Shown: positions 50,769 through 60,533, numbered from the stretch's first letter. The stretch: 64,000 nucleotides of DNA from Eubacterium sp. (GCA_017477505.1 JAFUVQ010000046.1:1-64000), one strand, 5' to 3'. Numbers and translations: made by a program. The notes: generated by a model not told the origin, from the sequence alone.

Positions 50769-53700
50769 TTATCCCATAAATCTATAGAATCTCATGACGA
50801 ACATTGCACACTGATCTCTTAATGCGTAACTGTCAGGTCTTATATAGAGACCGTCCTTCTTGGTTACGCCTGAAAGGATTCCATTTGCAAATGCCCATGA
50901 CATCGCATCGCCGAAGCCGTTACCTACCTTACCGTAATCAGCTGCATTTGCAACTGCAGCATCTCTTCCGCTTACATCTCCGCCGTACTTCTTTGCGAAA
51001 TTCATAAGCATGAGTGCCATCTGCTGTCTTACGATATTGTTGTTTGGTTTAAATATAGTCTGTCCGTCCTTTGTGTAACCGTTGATGATTCCATTTGCAG
51101 AAGCCCAGCTTATTGCCTCATATCCTGATGCACCCTCAGGAACATCTGCAAAATTCTTAACATCTGCAGGATTTACACTGACATCAAGTCCCATACTCTT
51201 TGCTGTAAGGTAAAGCATAATCGCAAACTGAGCACGGGTAACATTCTTCTTAGCCTTGAAATTGGTTATACCAGCTTCATTGTAGCCATAACCATTTGCA
51301 ATACCCTTAAGATAAGCATCGTAGATATCTTCATAACCTGAATCACCTACCTGTACATCACCGAAAGGCCATCTCTGAATATTAATATCAAATTCAACAT
51401 ATGATTCGTTATCAATACCGATAACATAGATACCTATCTTCCTATGCTGACCGGTTTCATTCTTGAATTCAAATCTTTCGCCTGATTCAGGTGTTAAGAT
51501 TCCTTTTACCTCACCTTCATCGAAAAGTGCTACAGCAAAGAAATCATCTTCTCCTTCTACCTTGCCCGGGATTGCATTAATCACAACTGTCTCGTCAGCA
51601 TTGATTTCATAGCTAAAGAGTGTTCCTTCACCTATTCTTTCATATCCTTCGGATTCATCATCCTTTTCATAAGCCACTGTCTCGTACATCTTGTTATGAA
51701 GAAGTGTTCTTCCAAGTTCAAGAGCTCTGTCCTCGCCTCTTTCTATCATGGCATCAATTGTAAGATCTGCCATATCCACCGCTTCAATTGAAAGCGTGAA
51801 GCCTGTAAGAGCATTATCCAGATGAGGCCAGAAATATAGAACCATCTTATTATCTTCAGCCGGAGTAAGATCAACACAATCTATAGTGGTAGCGCCGCCT
51901 TCCCAAACAAAACCACATGGGCGATCATCCAGATTATTGAATATAGGCATTGATATCCATTCTTCTCCTTCAGGATCGGTTGCTCTGATGATGAGCACCT
52001 TATTCTCATAATCTTCAAGTACAAGTCGGAAAAGTTGACCAGTTTCTCCATTATAATGGATACCTTCTTCATCACCGAAAGGAACCAGTGCGGTTATAGG
52101 ATCATCAATTCTTACTTTCTGATTACCAAGCTTAAGATTGACTGCATCGCCGGCATAGTTGATAAGTTTATTATCATCAGTATTTACTGTAGTAAGTGTA
52201 ATAACAGGATTATCTGCTTCAAAGTTCCATGGCTGAAGAACTACCAGATAATGCGTTTCAGTCCCTTCCTCTGAATTATTGGTAATGAGCCTTGCTGAAT
52301 TTCCGTTCCAGAAATCAGCTTCCTCAAAATCATTATATTCATGGAAGAACATATACCCTGTAAACTCATCATTCATGTTTGATGAAACTTCCACAGTCTG
52401 TCCTGCAGGAATCTCTATGCTATAGATCATTCCCGTGTAATTTTCATACCAGAAGCTTGTTCCCTCAGGGCTTTCTTCAAAATGCTTAACATAGAAGTCC
52501 TTCGCATCTTCAAAATCTGTATGATTTTCACCTTCAACAAGCGGTATTGCTGTGTCAAAGAATTTATCTACAGTTGCATCTTCCGGATCAGAAAACTTTA
52601 CATTTATTTTCAGAGATTGAGGTTCCGGAGTTCTGTCATTACCCCATGCAGCGATAGCAAGATAAAACTCTCCATCTTCGTCAAAGCTGTTTGCACATGA
52701 AAACTTCTCGACTGAACTTACTTCTCTTTTTTCTACATGATCCATATCAAGCAATACGAATTCTATATTTGCGTTATCATTTTCATCTTTTAAATCTGTC
52801 ACAAAATCCGCAGCCTTATCTTTTGGAATAGTAAGTTTCACAAGATATGCCGTACGTAATGCCTGCATGTCTTCTCCGGTTTCCCAATCATAGTAGGTAT
52901 CAATAAAATCGATTTTAGCGCTGCTGCCAACGGTATTATCACCTTCATTAAGTACCTGTGCACGTTCAAATGCCTTTCTGATATCAAGGTCTTCTTCACT
53001 TGTAAATGTGACAGTAACTCCAACTACCTCCTCAGCATCTTCAGGCCGCCATGTATATACCCAGAGATAAATATCATCAGCCACCTCACCGTCATTAAAG
53101 AAGGTTCCCTTGTTTTCTCTGTCATCATTATTATTAATATTTCCTATGTCCGTATCTGCTGAGATATCACTTCCATAGATTCTCATTTCTGTTTCAACAA
53201 CATCCGCCTCAATGGTCACACCGGTTCTTGCCGGAATAGTTATTTTCAGAAGTAAACCCGTCTGCATTTCATTAGTACTAATGTGCTCATTCTTTTCAGG
53301 ATCATATCTAAGGAAAGGAACAAGGGCACTGTATAATCCTTCATAAGCAACCTCATTTTTACCTTCTGAAAGTACAACTGCATCTTCCTTATGATTAGCG
53401 AGTGCTACATCCTCTCCGGAAAAAGCCTCCGTCTTTATGGTATAATTCTGAATCTCATCATCATGCGGCTGAACAGCTACATAAACTGTAAGTGTTTCAT
53501 CGCTTGAATTAAAATATTCGGCAGTACGTCCCGGACGAAGATCCATACCATCTCCATTGGAAACTACGCAGTTACAATGTCCTCTGTCTTCACCAAAACC
53601 GGAAAGCGATAAACGAACGCCGGCATTTGGAGCCAGTGAATACTTAAAAAGCCTGCCACCGTCAACATTGCATCTGACGATATCCTTCTCACCGTCCCAC

Positions 53701-54368
53701 TCGTACCATCTGTTAAGGTAAATTATCTCATCGCCTCTGGAGTATTCCTGCTCACCCTCAGTAAGAACAGTTGCCTTATCATCAAAAGCATTAATATAGT
53801 ACTTATCGACATCCTCAATACTTATATTGATTTTTACCGACGGATTCTCTTCATTTTCATCAAATACCCAGAGCATATATGCTTTTTTAGTGTCGCCGCT
53901 GAGATTTCCGTAAAGAGTCTCGCCTGTTTCATGTATTTCCGGATATTCAGAATTACGGGCAATATCATCAAAAATGATGAACCTGCTGAATCTCAGTCCT
54001 GTTTCAGCAGTGATCTTCGCTACCTTGCCATCCGGTACAGTAAAAGAGAAAAGCTTTCCATAGCCCACCTCAGTATCTGCCACCTGGCTTTCATAATCAT
54101 AAGTATGAAATCTTATGTTAGTTGCTCCGTCACCACCAATTTCATAATTTGTTGCAACCAGCTCATTTACCTCGGCATCCTCGATAGCCTTAACACTTGC
54201 CTGAAGAACCGTTTCGTCCTCCTGCTCCGGTAATTCTGCTGCATCTGTCACTGTCGCATCTGCCGCAGCCTTTACCACACTACTGTTACCAAGAGGTGCT
54301 CCCGCCAAAAGTGAAACTATCATCACTCCCGAGAGCAGCATGCTTATTCTTTGTTTAAACCTCCTCAT
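50769..54368 (-). CDS. Large S-layer-type secreted protein with C-terminal SLH domains
   Basis: 1199 residues, start ATG 54368 after AGGAGGGTAATGT. The signal peptide spans ~1-35 (ISMLLSGVMIVSLLAGAP). Residues ~60-990 are six to eight beta-rich modules of about 120 residues that repeat a theme: an acidic phrase like VLTEGEQEY or LNEGDNTVG, then LFKYSL/LVKLTIP-type strands and VEIPAGQTVEVSS-type turns. This matches a pre-peptidase or carbohydrate-binding beta-sandwich repeated in tandem. Three SLH domains close the protein (YEDIYDAYLKGIANGYG..VTRAQFAIML; YEAISWASANGIINGYT; FGDAMSWAFANGILSGV). The composition is very acidic. A candidate major surface-layer or adhesion protein. Confidence 0.88.
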   Translation of the reverse strand: MRRFKQRISMLLSGVMIVSLLAGAPLGNSSVVKAAADATVTDAAELPEQEDETVLQASVKAIEDAEVNELVATNYEIGGDGATNIRFHTYDYESQVADTEVGYGKLFSFTVPDGKVAKITAETGLRFSRFIIFDDIARNSEYPEIHETGETLYGNLSGDTKKAYMLWVFDENEENPSVKINISIEDVDKYYINAFDDKATVLTEGEQEYSRGDEIIYLNRWYEWDGEKDIVRCNVDGGRLFKYSLAPNAGVRLSLSGFGEDRGHCNCVVSNGDGMDLRPGRTAEYFNSSDETLTVYVAVQPHDDEIQNYTIKTEAFSGEDVALANHKEDAVVLSEGKNEVAYEGLYSALVPFLRYDPEKNEHISTNEMQTGLLLKITIPARTGVTIEADVVETEMRIYGSDISADTDIGNINNNDDRENKGTFFNDGEVADDIYLWVYTWRPEDAEEVVGVTVTFTSEEDLDIRKAFERAQVLNEGDNTVGSSAKIDFIDTYYDWETGEDMQALRTAYLVKLTIPKDKAADFVTDLKDENDNANIEFVLLDMDHVEKREVSSVEKFSCANSFDEDGEFYLAIAAWGNDRTPEPQSLKINVKFSDPEDATVDKFFDTAIPLVEGENHTDFEDAKDFYVKHFEESPEGTSFWYENYTGMIYSIEIPAGQTVEVSSNMNDEFTGYMFFHEYNDFEEADFWNGNSARLITNNSEEGTETHYLVVLQPWNFEADNPVITLTTVNTDDNKLINYAGDAVNLKLGNQKVRIDDPITALVPFGDEEGIHYNGETGQLFRLVLEDYENKVLIIRATDPEGEEWISMPIFNNLDDRPCGFVWEGGATTIDCVDLTPAEDNKMVLYFWPHLDNALTGFTLSIEAVDMADLTIDAMIERGEDRALELGRTLLHNKMYETVAYEKDDESEGYERIGEGTLFSYEINADETVVINAIPGKVEGEDDFFAVALFDEGEVKGILTPESGERFEFKNETGQHRKIGIYVIGIDNESYVEFDINIQRWPFGDVQVGDSGYEDIYDAYLKGIANGYGYNEAGITNFKAKKNVTRAQFAIMLYLTAKSMGLDVSVNPADVKNFADVPEGASGYEAISWASANGIINGYTKDGQTIFKPNNNIVRQQMALMLMNFAKKYGGDVSGRDAAVANAADYGKVGNGFGDAMSWAFANGILSGVTKKDGLYIRPDSYALRDQCAMFVMRFYRFMG

Positions 54369-54528
54369 ACATTACCCTCCTTTGTTACTTAATACCCCTG
54401 GAAAATCGTCCTGCTTCACGATGCAGGAGCGAATATCCGTACTACGTTTTCATTATAATATATATCCCGTGATTATAATAGTACTTAATAAGAAAAAGGT
54501 ACAGGATGAACCTCAGAAAAAGATAACT

Positions 54529-54606
54529 AATAAAAAATACGGTCACTGACCGGTAACCGATACAGGATGCATTCCTGTAACATATACCGGCCAGTGACCG
54601 TATTCT
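54529..54606 (-). terminator. Long stem-loop terminator of the VanY-like gene
   Basis: AATACGGTCACTG and CAGTGACCGTATT are the base of a ~69-base hairpin, continued by CCGGTA/TACCGG and an inner ACAGGA/TCCTGT stem. On the minus strand it is followed by TTTTTTATTAG just after the VanY-like stop codon. Confidence 0.8.
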
Positions 54607-54621
54607 ATTAATAAAACATGT

Positions 54622-55635
54622 TTAATATCCCTTGTCAATTATCTCCCAGCCATCCTCTTCTGTCTTGGCAAGCCACCACTCATAGTTATCATAATCCGTA
54701 TTATTTTCAAATGTGGATACTGTAGGGGTATATACATGAAAATCTCCGACAAACTTGGCAACATCTATATATTTCTTACCATCAGCATTTTCATTTGCCA
54801 ATTTAAGCTGTTCTTCTCTGTCCTCAAGATCTCCTGCATAGCTGAGTCTCTTGAATTCGCAGTCTTCCCAACCGGCAAAATCACATTTAATGCAGATTGC
54901 CATCTCCTTAAGCTCCTCCTCGCTGAATAACTCTGACTTACCCAGGTCAAGGCTAAGCTTATCCTCATTTACCGCACCAAGATACTCCTCAAAGGTCTTA
55001 CCGCTTGCCATGATCTCTTTCGCTGCATTTACATCATTTATATAACGAATATGCCATGGCTCGTAACCGTAACCTGTGATATGTTCCTTGTCCTCCAGAT
55101 AACGGAGTATGAAACCATAATCAGCAAGTTTGGAATGAATAGTTGCCCAGATATCTGTGTACTGAATCATATCCTCATTTTCAACAACATCCTTACCGTC
55201 AATGATAAGGTAAAGGTCAAGAGCAAGTCCTGTGTGGTGCTCCGAATAGCCCGGCTTCGCAACTGTCTTCGCCGCATAATCTGCACCATAATCTTTGGTG
55301 AACTGATCCATGATCTCCTGCTGTCTTGCAACGCTTCTTCTTGCGGAATCAAGGTCAACCTTTATTCCTTCTTTCTCAAGATCGGCCTTCAGCTGAAGGT
55401 AGGCATCATAAGCAGCCGTTTCAACCTCGACATCATCGCCGACAGAATTTGTCATATGAACAGTAACGATATTCTCCTCCCAATTTGCCGGAAGAGGATT
55501 CTGCTTGTTGACAAGCGCTTTGAAATCAATCTTCGACTCCGGCTTCTCCACCTTGTTCGGTCCGACGCATGCTGTAACAGCAAGTGACATTGCCAGAACA
55601 AGAATAAGTGAAATAATCTTTTTTGCTTTCTTCAT
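54622..55635 (-). CDS. VanY-type D-alanyl-D-alanine carboxypeptidase, lipoprotein
   Basis: 337 residues from ATG 55635 (MKKAKKII), after AGAAAGGAAACAGT; longer in-frame starts lack a site and have no signal peptide. The lipobox is AVTAC (Cys23). The M15B peptidase motifs are SEHHTGLALDL (zinc His and Asp) and YEPWHIRYI (second zinc His), with DSARRSVARQQEIMDQF before them. It should trim D-Ala from peptidoglycan stem peptides at the outer membrane face. The last ~110 residues are an extra acidic domain (ELFSEEELKEMAICIKCDF ... EWWLAKTEEDGWEIIDKGY) beyond the core peptidase. Confidence 0.9.
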   Translation of the reverse strand: MKKAKKIISLILVLAMSLAVTACVGPNKVEKPESKIDFKALVNKQNPLPANWEENIVTVHMTNSVGDDVEVETAAYDAYLQLKADLEKEGIKVDLDSARRSVARQQEIMDQFTKDYGADYAAKTVAKPGYSEHHTGLALDLYLIIDGKDVVENEDMIQYTDIWATIHSKLADYGFILRYLEDKEHITGYGYEPWHIRYINDVNAAKEIMASGKTFEEYLGAVNEDKLSLDLGKSELFSEEELKEMAICIKCDFAGWEDCEFKRLSYAGDLEDREEQLKLANENADGKKYIDVAKFVGDFHVYTPTVSTFENNTDYDNYEWWLAKTEEDGWEIIDKGY

Positions 55636-55690
55636 ACTGTTTCCTTTCTGATTAAATATATTTACTATAATCCGACATGCCTGCATTATA

Positions 55691-56230
55691 TCACATATAT
55701 ACAGTCCGCTCCCCACCGATATATTTGAGGCGGCTCTTACCGGCAATTATTATAGCCTCGCCTATGTGGTTATGCTCTATCTTCATTGGAACTACAACCG
55801 GACGGATATGCATTCCCACCATCACTCCTCCTATATCGATACCGAGGTCGGCCGCCGCCTTTATATCCTCAACCACAACCGGGTCACTCAGAGTTTTATA
55901 ATGCTTTGTGGCAAATGCACCGCCGGCTTTCTTCTGTGGCACTGCATTTACAATAGTAAACCCGTACTTCTCTGCCACCGCTCTCTCAACCACCAGCGCC
56001 CTGTTAAGGTGCTCGCAGCATTGAACCGCAACATTAAATCCATCTCCAAATACATCCATCACACCACGATAGAGTTCCCCTGCCACATCTTCGTCAGAGT
56101 TGGTCCCGGGCTTATCCCCCAGCACAGTACTCGTGGAGCATCCTATAACAACCAGAGCCCCCTGCCTCAGAGCAGCAGCTTCTCTTATCTCCTTCATAAC
56201 CATTAAGGTCTCATCATAAATACCAGTCAT
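55691..56230 (-). CDS. TIGR01440/UPF0340 family protein
   Basis: 179 residues. Conserved family stretches are visible: LVVIGCSTSTVLGDKPGTNS, VAVQCCEHLNRALVVER, NAVPQKKAGGAFATKHY and GIDIGGVMVGMHIRPVVVP. The family (YwlG type) is widespread in Firmicutes and uncharacterised; Cys and His residues could bind metal. The start ATG 56230 has a weak ribosome binding site. It lies between surface-protein genes but shows no signal peptide, so it is cytoplasmic. Confidence 0.9.
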   Translation of the reverse strand: MTGIYDETLMVMKEIREAAALRQGALVVIGCSTSTVLGDKPGTNSDEDVAGELYRGVMDVFGDGFNVAVQCCEHLNRALVVERAVAEKYGFTIVNAVPQKKAGGAFATKHYKTLSDPVVVEDIKAAADLGIDIGGVMVGMHIRPVVVPMKIEHNHIGEAIIIAGKSRLKYIGGERTVYM

Positions 56231-56268
56231 TACTTTAGTTTAATATTTTCCTTTCATTTTTGTCCTTT

Positions 56269-57960
56269 TTAGTCCATCACGACATATCTGATTCCATTAA
56301 AATCTACCGCTGCCGGCTTGTCACTGAGGCTTGAACCATTTCTTGCCACTACTGCTTTTACGAGACAGCTGCCTCTGTTAGGATTATCATTTACAATGAA
56401 ATACTTATAATTTCCCACTACGAAATATGGGGTAAACATTGCAAATGTTGAATCAAAATCTGTATCTACCGTGAAGCTGCCCTCTGCAGGAATGAACATT
56501 TCCGGATCATTTCCATTTCCCTTGCTGTCCTGATCGATTGTCGCAAGACTCTTGTTGAAGAAAGAGTAACCGAAATCATTTTTATCACCGATCACATTGC
56601 TATACATCGCAAATTCTCTGTTACTCCATTTGCCGGTATCATCACTGGTGCAGCAGGTGCAGTACCATTCGCCATAGATATTTACCACGCACCATGCGTG
56701 GCTGTTACTATGCATGAAAAATGTATCGATGCCGTTTGCATTCATCAGCATCATCATAGTCTTTGCATATCCGGCACATACGGTTTTACCCTGACACACA
56801 AGGCTATATGGTGACTGGTCGAGATTGCTGAAGCCATACTCTGTATTTTCACAGATAATATCATGAGCTTTCTTCTCTTTATTCCAGGGTCCCTTTTCTT
56901 TTGACACTATATCAGTCCAGCTTTTTATTCTTGAAACAAAATCTGATATGGCTGTCATCCTGGTTGAATAATCATTAAAGTCGTATAAAAATTCAGGAGC
57001 AACTGAATACGTCGATTTGTAAGATGAATAACCGGAATTCATGTTAGCAGTATTAATGCAGAAAAACTGAGGATTGCCTTCATAGAAAGTCTGCAAAAAA
57101 GTACTTGCCTCTGTTTGAGACATTCCGGAATTCGGGAAATCAAACTGGGTAAATTCACTCACATCGTCACTGTACATATAATCTATCAGTTTTTTCTGAA
57201 GCTCATCCCAGATTATCCGCTGATTTTCCGGAAGTGAGTTATAGATATAATCACTCTGAAAAGATCTCCAGAATTCATATTTATTATCATAAGACGGAAG
57301 TACCGACGGAGCTTTCTGATCCATCTGGTAACTTCTGTGAAGGAACATTACTGTCTGGCCCCTTATTACCTCGTCATTAGGTGCGAAATGAGTCGCATTC
57401 TTTCCGGAAGTAATACTGTTTTCTTTAGCCCAAAGAACTGCATTTTTATAAAATGCATCGTCGGAAACATCTTCGAAAGGATTCATGGAGTCTTCCGGCA
57501 TCGGAGTGTCATAAAGTCTCCACAGAAATGTAACGAACTGCGCTCTTGTGCAGTTGGTATTCGGCCCGAAATGATTCTTATTGATTCCTGCAGTAATTCC
57601 CATTTCCATAGCCCACATAACAGGCTTATAGTAAAACGCGCTCGTGTCAACATCCACAAACGGATTGTCCTTAAGCTTTGGTTCGGGCATTCCGTTCATT
57701 CTCCACATAAATGAAACTATCTGCGCTCTGGTACATGTATTATACGGCTTAAACTTTGTTGCCGATATTCCGCTTACAACCTGTGGTTTTGAACTGTATG
57801 CCCACATAACGGCATCGTAGAAAACCTGGTCGGTGGAAACATCCGTAAATGGATTATATACTGCTGCATCCGCCTTAACCCCCGGACATATAACAATGAT
57901 AAGCATAGCCTGAATGAGCAGTAAAGAAATCATTCCTCTTAAGCGTTTTTTACCCAACAT
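56269..57960 (-). CDS. SLH-anchored transglutaminase-like protein
   Basis: 563 residues, start ATG 57960 after GGAGGGTATTT. Signal peptide ~1-32. Three N-terminal SLH domains (~36-90, 98-152, 160-212) contain FYDAVMWAY, FYYKPVMWAMEMGITAG and FYKNAVLWAKENSITSG, each ending in TRAQ or a variant. A transglutaminase-like domain lies at ~355-445: Cys395 in GKTVCAGYAKTMMMLM and His421 in NSHAWCVVNIYGEWY. The third catalytic position, normally Asp in WYxxDxTWDD, reads WYCTCCTSDD, so Cys436 stands there. A C-terminal beta-rich part follows. Likely wall-bound; it may act as a cysteine protease, cross-linker or inactive binder. Confidence 0.87.
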   Translation of the reverse strand: MLGKKRLRGMISLLLIQAMLIIVICPGVKADAAVYNPFTDVSTDQVFYDAVMWAYSSKPQVVSGISATKFKPYNTCTRAQIVSFMWRMNGMPEPKLKDNPFVDVDTSAFYYKPVMWAMEMGITAGINKNHFGPNTNCTRAQFVTFLWRLYDTPMPEDSMNPFEDVSDDAFYKNAVLWAKENSITSGKNATHFAPNDEVIRGQTVMFLHRSYQMDQKAPSVLPSYDNKYEFWRSFQSDYIYNSLPENQRIIWDELQKKLIDYMYSDDVSEFTQFDFPNSGMSQTEASTFLQTFYEGNPQFFCINTANMNSGYSSYKSTYSVAPEFLYDFNDYSTRMTAISDFVSRIKSWTDIVSKEKGPWNKEKKAHDIICENTEYGFSNLDQSPYSLVCQGKTVCAGYAKTMMMLMNANGIDTFFMHSNSHAWCVVNIYGEWYCTCCTSDDTGKWSNREFAMYSNVIGDKNDFGYSFFNKSLATIDQDSKGNGNDPEMFIPAEGSFTVDTDFDSTFAMFTPYFVVGNYKYFIVNDNPNRGSCLVKAVVARNGSSLSDKPAAVDFNGIRYVVMD

Positions 57961-58004
57961 AAATACCCTCCACCTCCATTTTACATTTGCTTTAACACCG
58001 CCTG

Positions 58005-58910
58005 CTATTTATTCATTTTAACCGGCTTCAAGGTATAAAAATCATATATGGCAACCTTTTGCGAATGGAAGCCGCCGCTTTCCTCACCTTCATTATTTAC
58101 ACTCGTATAATATTTAAATGAAGTGACTTCAATTATCCTGTCCGTGTCCGAATCAGCCACCTTTTCAGGCTTAATCGATCTGACCCATATATGATAATAA
58201 TCCTTCTGCCGGTCATCCTTTTCAGGCCCATAATGAATTGTGATTTTATTTATATAAGGATGAGATTGAATGTAACTGAAATCAATACTTTTATAATCAA
58301 TCGCCGTATCTGTGATAAAAGAAATCTCCGATCCGTTATACTCCTGAAAATTCTTAAAAAGAAATTCCAGGTAATCAAAAGTCTCCTCTTCCTTCATACC
58401 ATACAGAAAACACGGAGCATAAGTTGTGAGTTCACTCTTATCCATATCGTCAATCGAAGAACCCGTAATCTGCTTGCTTGAATCCACATATTCCATACAG
58501 TTAACGGGTAGCAAAAGATCACATGAAAGCAACGTCAAATTGACGCCTGACAGCAGGCCGTCGCCATACATTTCGGCCGTCTTGGCCTTGGCTGCCTCAA
58601 TCATCTCACCCGTATACATTTTGCCATCCGACAAAACATACACATAATCATAAGAGTTTCCGTTAACACTATACTCCCCCCACAGATTGTCGGAAATACC
58701 GTAATTATCAGAAAAAGTCGAAACCTTCGCATCCCCTACCGACGCAGTAGGAATAAACTCCTCAAACCATTTATCAACCGCCGCCTGCCCTTTATACTGC
58801 ATATCCGACACCTCAGCATCATTAAAATGCTTCGGAATACATCCCGAAAGACATAAAACCATAAGCAGCGCCAGAACCGACGAAAACCTTTTACGAACAT
58901 CAAACTTCAT
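58005..58910 (-). CDS. Hypothetical lipoprotein
   Basis: 301 residues from ATG 58910; the ribosome binding site is weak (GGGTATGTGG). The signal peptide FSSVLALLMVLCLSGC has a lipobox LSGC, so it should be anchored outside the membrane. The rest is soluble and mixed alpha/beta, with AAVDKWFEEFIPTASVG, GKMYTGEMIEAAKAKTAEMYG and KDYYHIWVRSIKPEKV; not assigned to a family. It lies between the SLH-transglutaminase gene and the repeat copies at 58927 and 58991. Confidence 0.7.
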   Translation of the reverse strand: MKFDVRKRFSSVLALLMVLCLSGCIPKHFNDAEVSDMQYKGQAAVDKWFEEFIPTASVGDAKVSTFSDNYGISDNLWGEYSVNGNSYDYVYVLSDGKMYTGEMIEAAKAKTAEMYGDGLLSGVNLTLLSCDLLLPVNCMEYVDSSKQITGSSIDDMDKSELTTYAPCFLYGMKEEETFDYLEFLFKNFQEYNGSEISFITDTAIDYKSIDFSYIQSHPYINKITIHYGPEKDDRQKDYYHIWVRSIKPEKVADSDTDRIIEVTSFKYYTSVNNEGEESGGFHSQKVAIYDFYTLKPVKMNK

Positions 58911-58926
58911 ATCCACATACCCAAAC

Positions 58927-59018
58927 TATGAACAAACTATTAAGTGCCTGTCACCATTACGGCAAATACCGCCTGACAGCAGGCACTTTTTATGAACAAA
59001 CTGTTAAGTGCCTGTCAC
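58927..59018. repeat. Two copies of a 28-bp repeat (REP-like) with an intervening hairpin
   Basis: TATGAACAAACT[A/G]TTAAGTGCCTGTCAC occurs at 58927-58954 and 58991-59018. Between them CAGGCAC (about 58978-58984) pairs with GTGCCTG of the first copy to make a hairpin. The second copy contains the rtcB stop codon. A third copy is at 60721-60748. Confidence 0.85.
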
Positions 59019-60164
59019 CTCTCCTGCCTTATAATTATAAACGGGTTTGATTATCTTATCAATCCTAACTGTGTCTTTTATCACTGTAACGATATCATCG
59101 ATTCCCCGGTAGGCGAAGGGGCTCTCATCAAGTGTGTTCTTGTTGATGCAAATGGAATGTATGCCCTCCATAACCTTCTTGAATTCTGAAACCGTGTGGT
59201 GCTCGGCCACTTCTGAACGACGGTATATTCTTCCTGCTCCATGGGGCGCCGAATTATTCCATTCGGGATTGCCGAGGCCTGTTCCGAGTATGATTCCGTC
59301 ACGCATATTGATCGGTATGATCACTCTCTCGCCCTCTCTGGCACTTATGGCGCCTTTTCTCAGTATCATTTTTGCATCTATGCCAATTCCGTCATCCAGA
59401 AAATCTATGTAATTATGTATGCATGTAAATGAATCTTCTATCTTCCATTTCATTCCATTTACTATTGAATCGATTATCGCCTCTCTGTTCAGCCTTGCAA
59501 ACTCCTGTATGATTTTTACATCGTGAATGTAATCTTCCATCAGCTGACCACTGAGGCAGGTCATCTCGTAGGAAGCATATCCCTGCTTCTTCATCTGCAA
59601 TTCTTTCTGACCTGTTCTGAGGTAATAGTCGGCGACCTCCATGCCGAGGTGACGACTGCCGGAATGAACGACCAGATATACATTTCCTTCATCATCTTTA
59701 TCGAGTTCAATGAAATGATTTCCGCCGCCGAGCGTTCCTATACTGAGGTTTGCCTTTCCTGCATCGATGCTCTTATAGCATCTAAGTTCCGAAAGATCTA
59801 TCCTATCTGCGTATTTATGTTCCTTTATTCTGATCCTCGGTCCCACCGGAACATTTTCACGGATTACAGTATCAAGCTGCTGAAACTGCAATCCTTTAGT
59901 CTTAAGCTTTGCCAATGTCATTCCGCAGCCAATATCAACTCCCACAAGGCTCGGAAGTATCGAATCCCCGACCGTCATGGTAAGGCCGATGGTACCCACC
60001 TTTCCGGGATGTACATCAGGCATGACTCTGACCGTGCAACCCTCAGCGCTCGGATGATTGCAGATCATCTGCAGCTGCTTCCTGGCGTAGTCCTCGAGAG
60101 CATAAATCTCATTTTCCACCGTATAAACTACGGCATTTGTATATTTTCCGTATATTGTAACCAT
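59004..60164 (-). CDS. rtcB: RNA-splicing ligase RtcB
   Basis: 386 residues from ATG 60164 (MVTIYGKY) after AGAAGG. GTP/Mn-dependent ligase joining 2',3'-cyclic phosphate (or 3'-phosphate) and 5'-OH RNA ends. Metal and catalytic motifs: RVMPDVHPGKVGTIGLTM, VGVDIGCGM with the conserved Cys, GTLGGGNHFIE, VVHSGSRHLG, and NSAPHGAGR with the guanylylated His. The C-terminal end (KAGEVTGT) is encoded inside the 28-bp repeat, so the repeat has replaced or set the natural stop. Upstream by 16 bp is a small Cys-rich gene in the same direction. Confidence 0.96.
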   Translation of the reverse strand: MVTIYGKYTNAVVYTVENEIYALEDYARKQLQMICNHPSAEGCTVRVMPDVHPGKVGTIGLTMTVGDSILPSLVGVDIGCGMTLAKLKTKGLQFQQLDTVIRENVPVGPRIRIKEHKYADRIDLSELRCYKSIDAGKANLSIGTLGGGNHFIELDKDDEGNVYLVVHSGSRHLGMEVADYYLRTGQKELQMKKQGYASYEMTCLSGQLMEDYIHDVKIIQEFARLNREAIIDSIVNGMKWKIEDSFTCIHNYIDFLDDGIGIDAKMILRKGAISAREGERVIIPINMRDGIILGTGLGNPEWNNSAPHGAGRIYRRSEVAEHHTVSEFKKVMEGIHSICINKNTLDESPFAYRGIDDIVTVIKDTVRIDKIIKPVYNYKAGEVTGT

Positions 60165-60180
60165 ATATAAAACCTTCTTT

Positions 60181-60372
60181 CTATCTCCAATCGTCGTGCC
60201 TGTCCTTATCCTTCTGCCTCTTTGCACGTACCGACTCAGATTTCTTCGGATTCTTCCTGGCCCGGTACTTCGGACAGTTTTTGCACTTCTTCATATCTAC
60301 ATTTACATATCCTTTTTTACAATCAGCGCCTTTGCAAATGTAATAAATGCACGGCTGTGTTCTATCTTTCAT
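60181..60372 (-). CDS. Small Cys-rich protein linked to rtcB
   Basis: 63 residues from ATG 60372 (MKDRTQPC), with AAAGGGA five bases upstream. Cysteines in CIYYICKGADCKKG and KKCKNCPKYRAR could hold one zinc ion; the C-terminal third is basic (KNPKKSESVRAKRQ), suggesting RNA binding. No family name can be given. It ends 16 bp before the rtcB start and is very likely co-transcribed, so it may help RtcB act on RNA. Confidence 0.65.
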   Translation of the reverse strand: MKDRTQPCIYYICKGADCKKGYVNVDMKKCKNCPKYRARKNPKKSESVRAKRQKDKDRHDDWR

Positions 60373-60420
60373 ATCATTCCCTTTCATGACACATGTCCTA
60401 ATGCTAATATCGGAGCATAC

Positions 60421-60463
60421 AAAAAACACCTCCGATGCTGAAAAACAGCATCAAAGAGGTGTT
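60421..60463 (-). terminator. Strong terminator of the short transcript
   Basis: AACACCTC/GAGGTGTT closes a hairpin whose inner stem is GATGCTG/CAGCATC around AAAAA. On the minus strand it ends in GGTGTTTTTTGT, a canonical terminator, 49 bp before the start of the Cys-rich gene. Confidence 0.85.
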
Positions 60464-60533
60464 GTCATCCCGGGAATTATGAGATTAAATTACGGCAAAT
60501 ACGCCGCACATGAGGTTTCATAAAAGAGTAACC

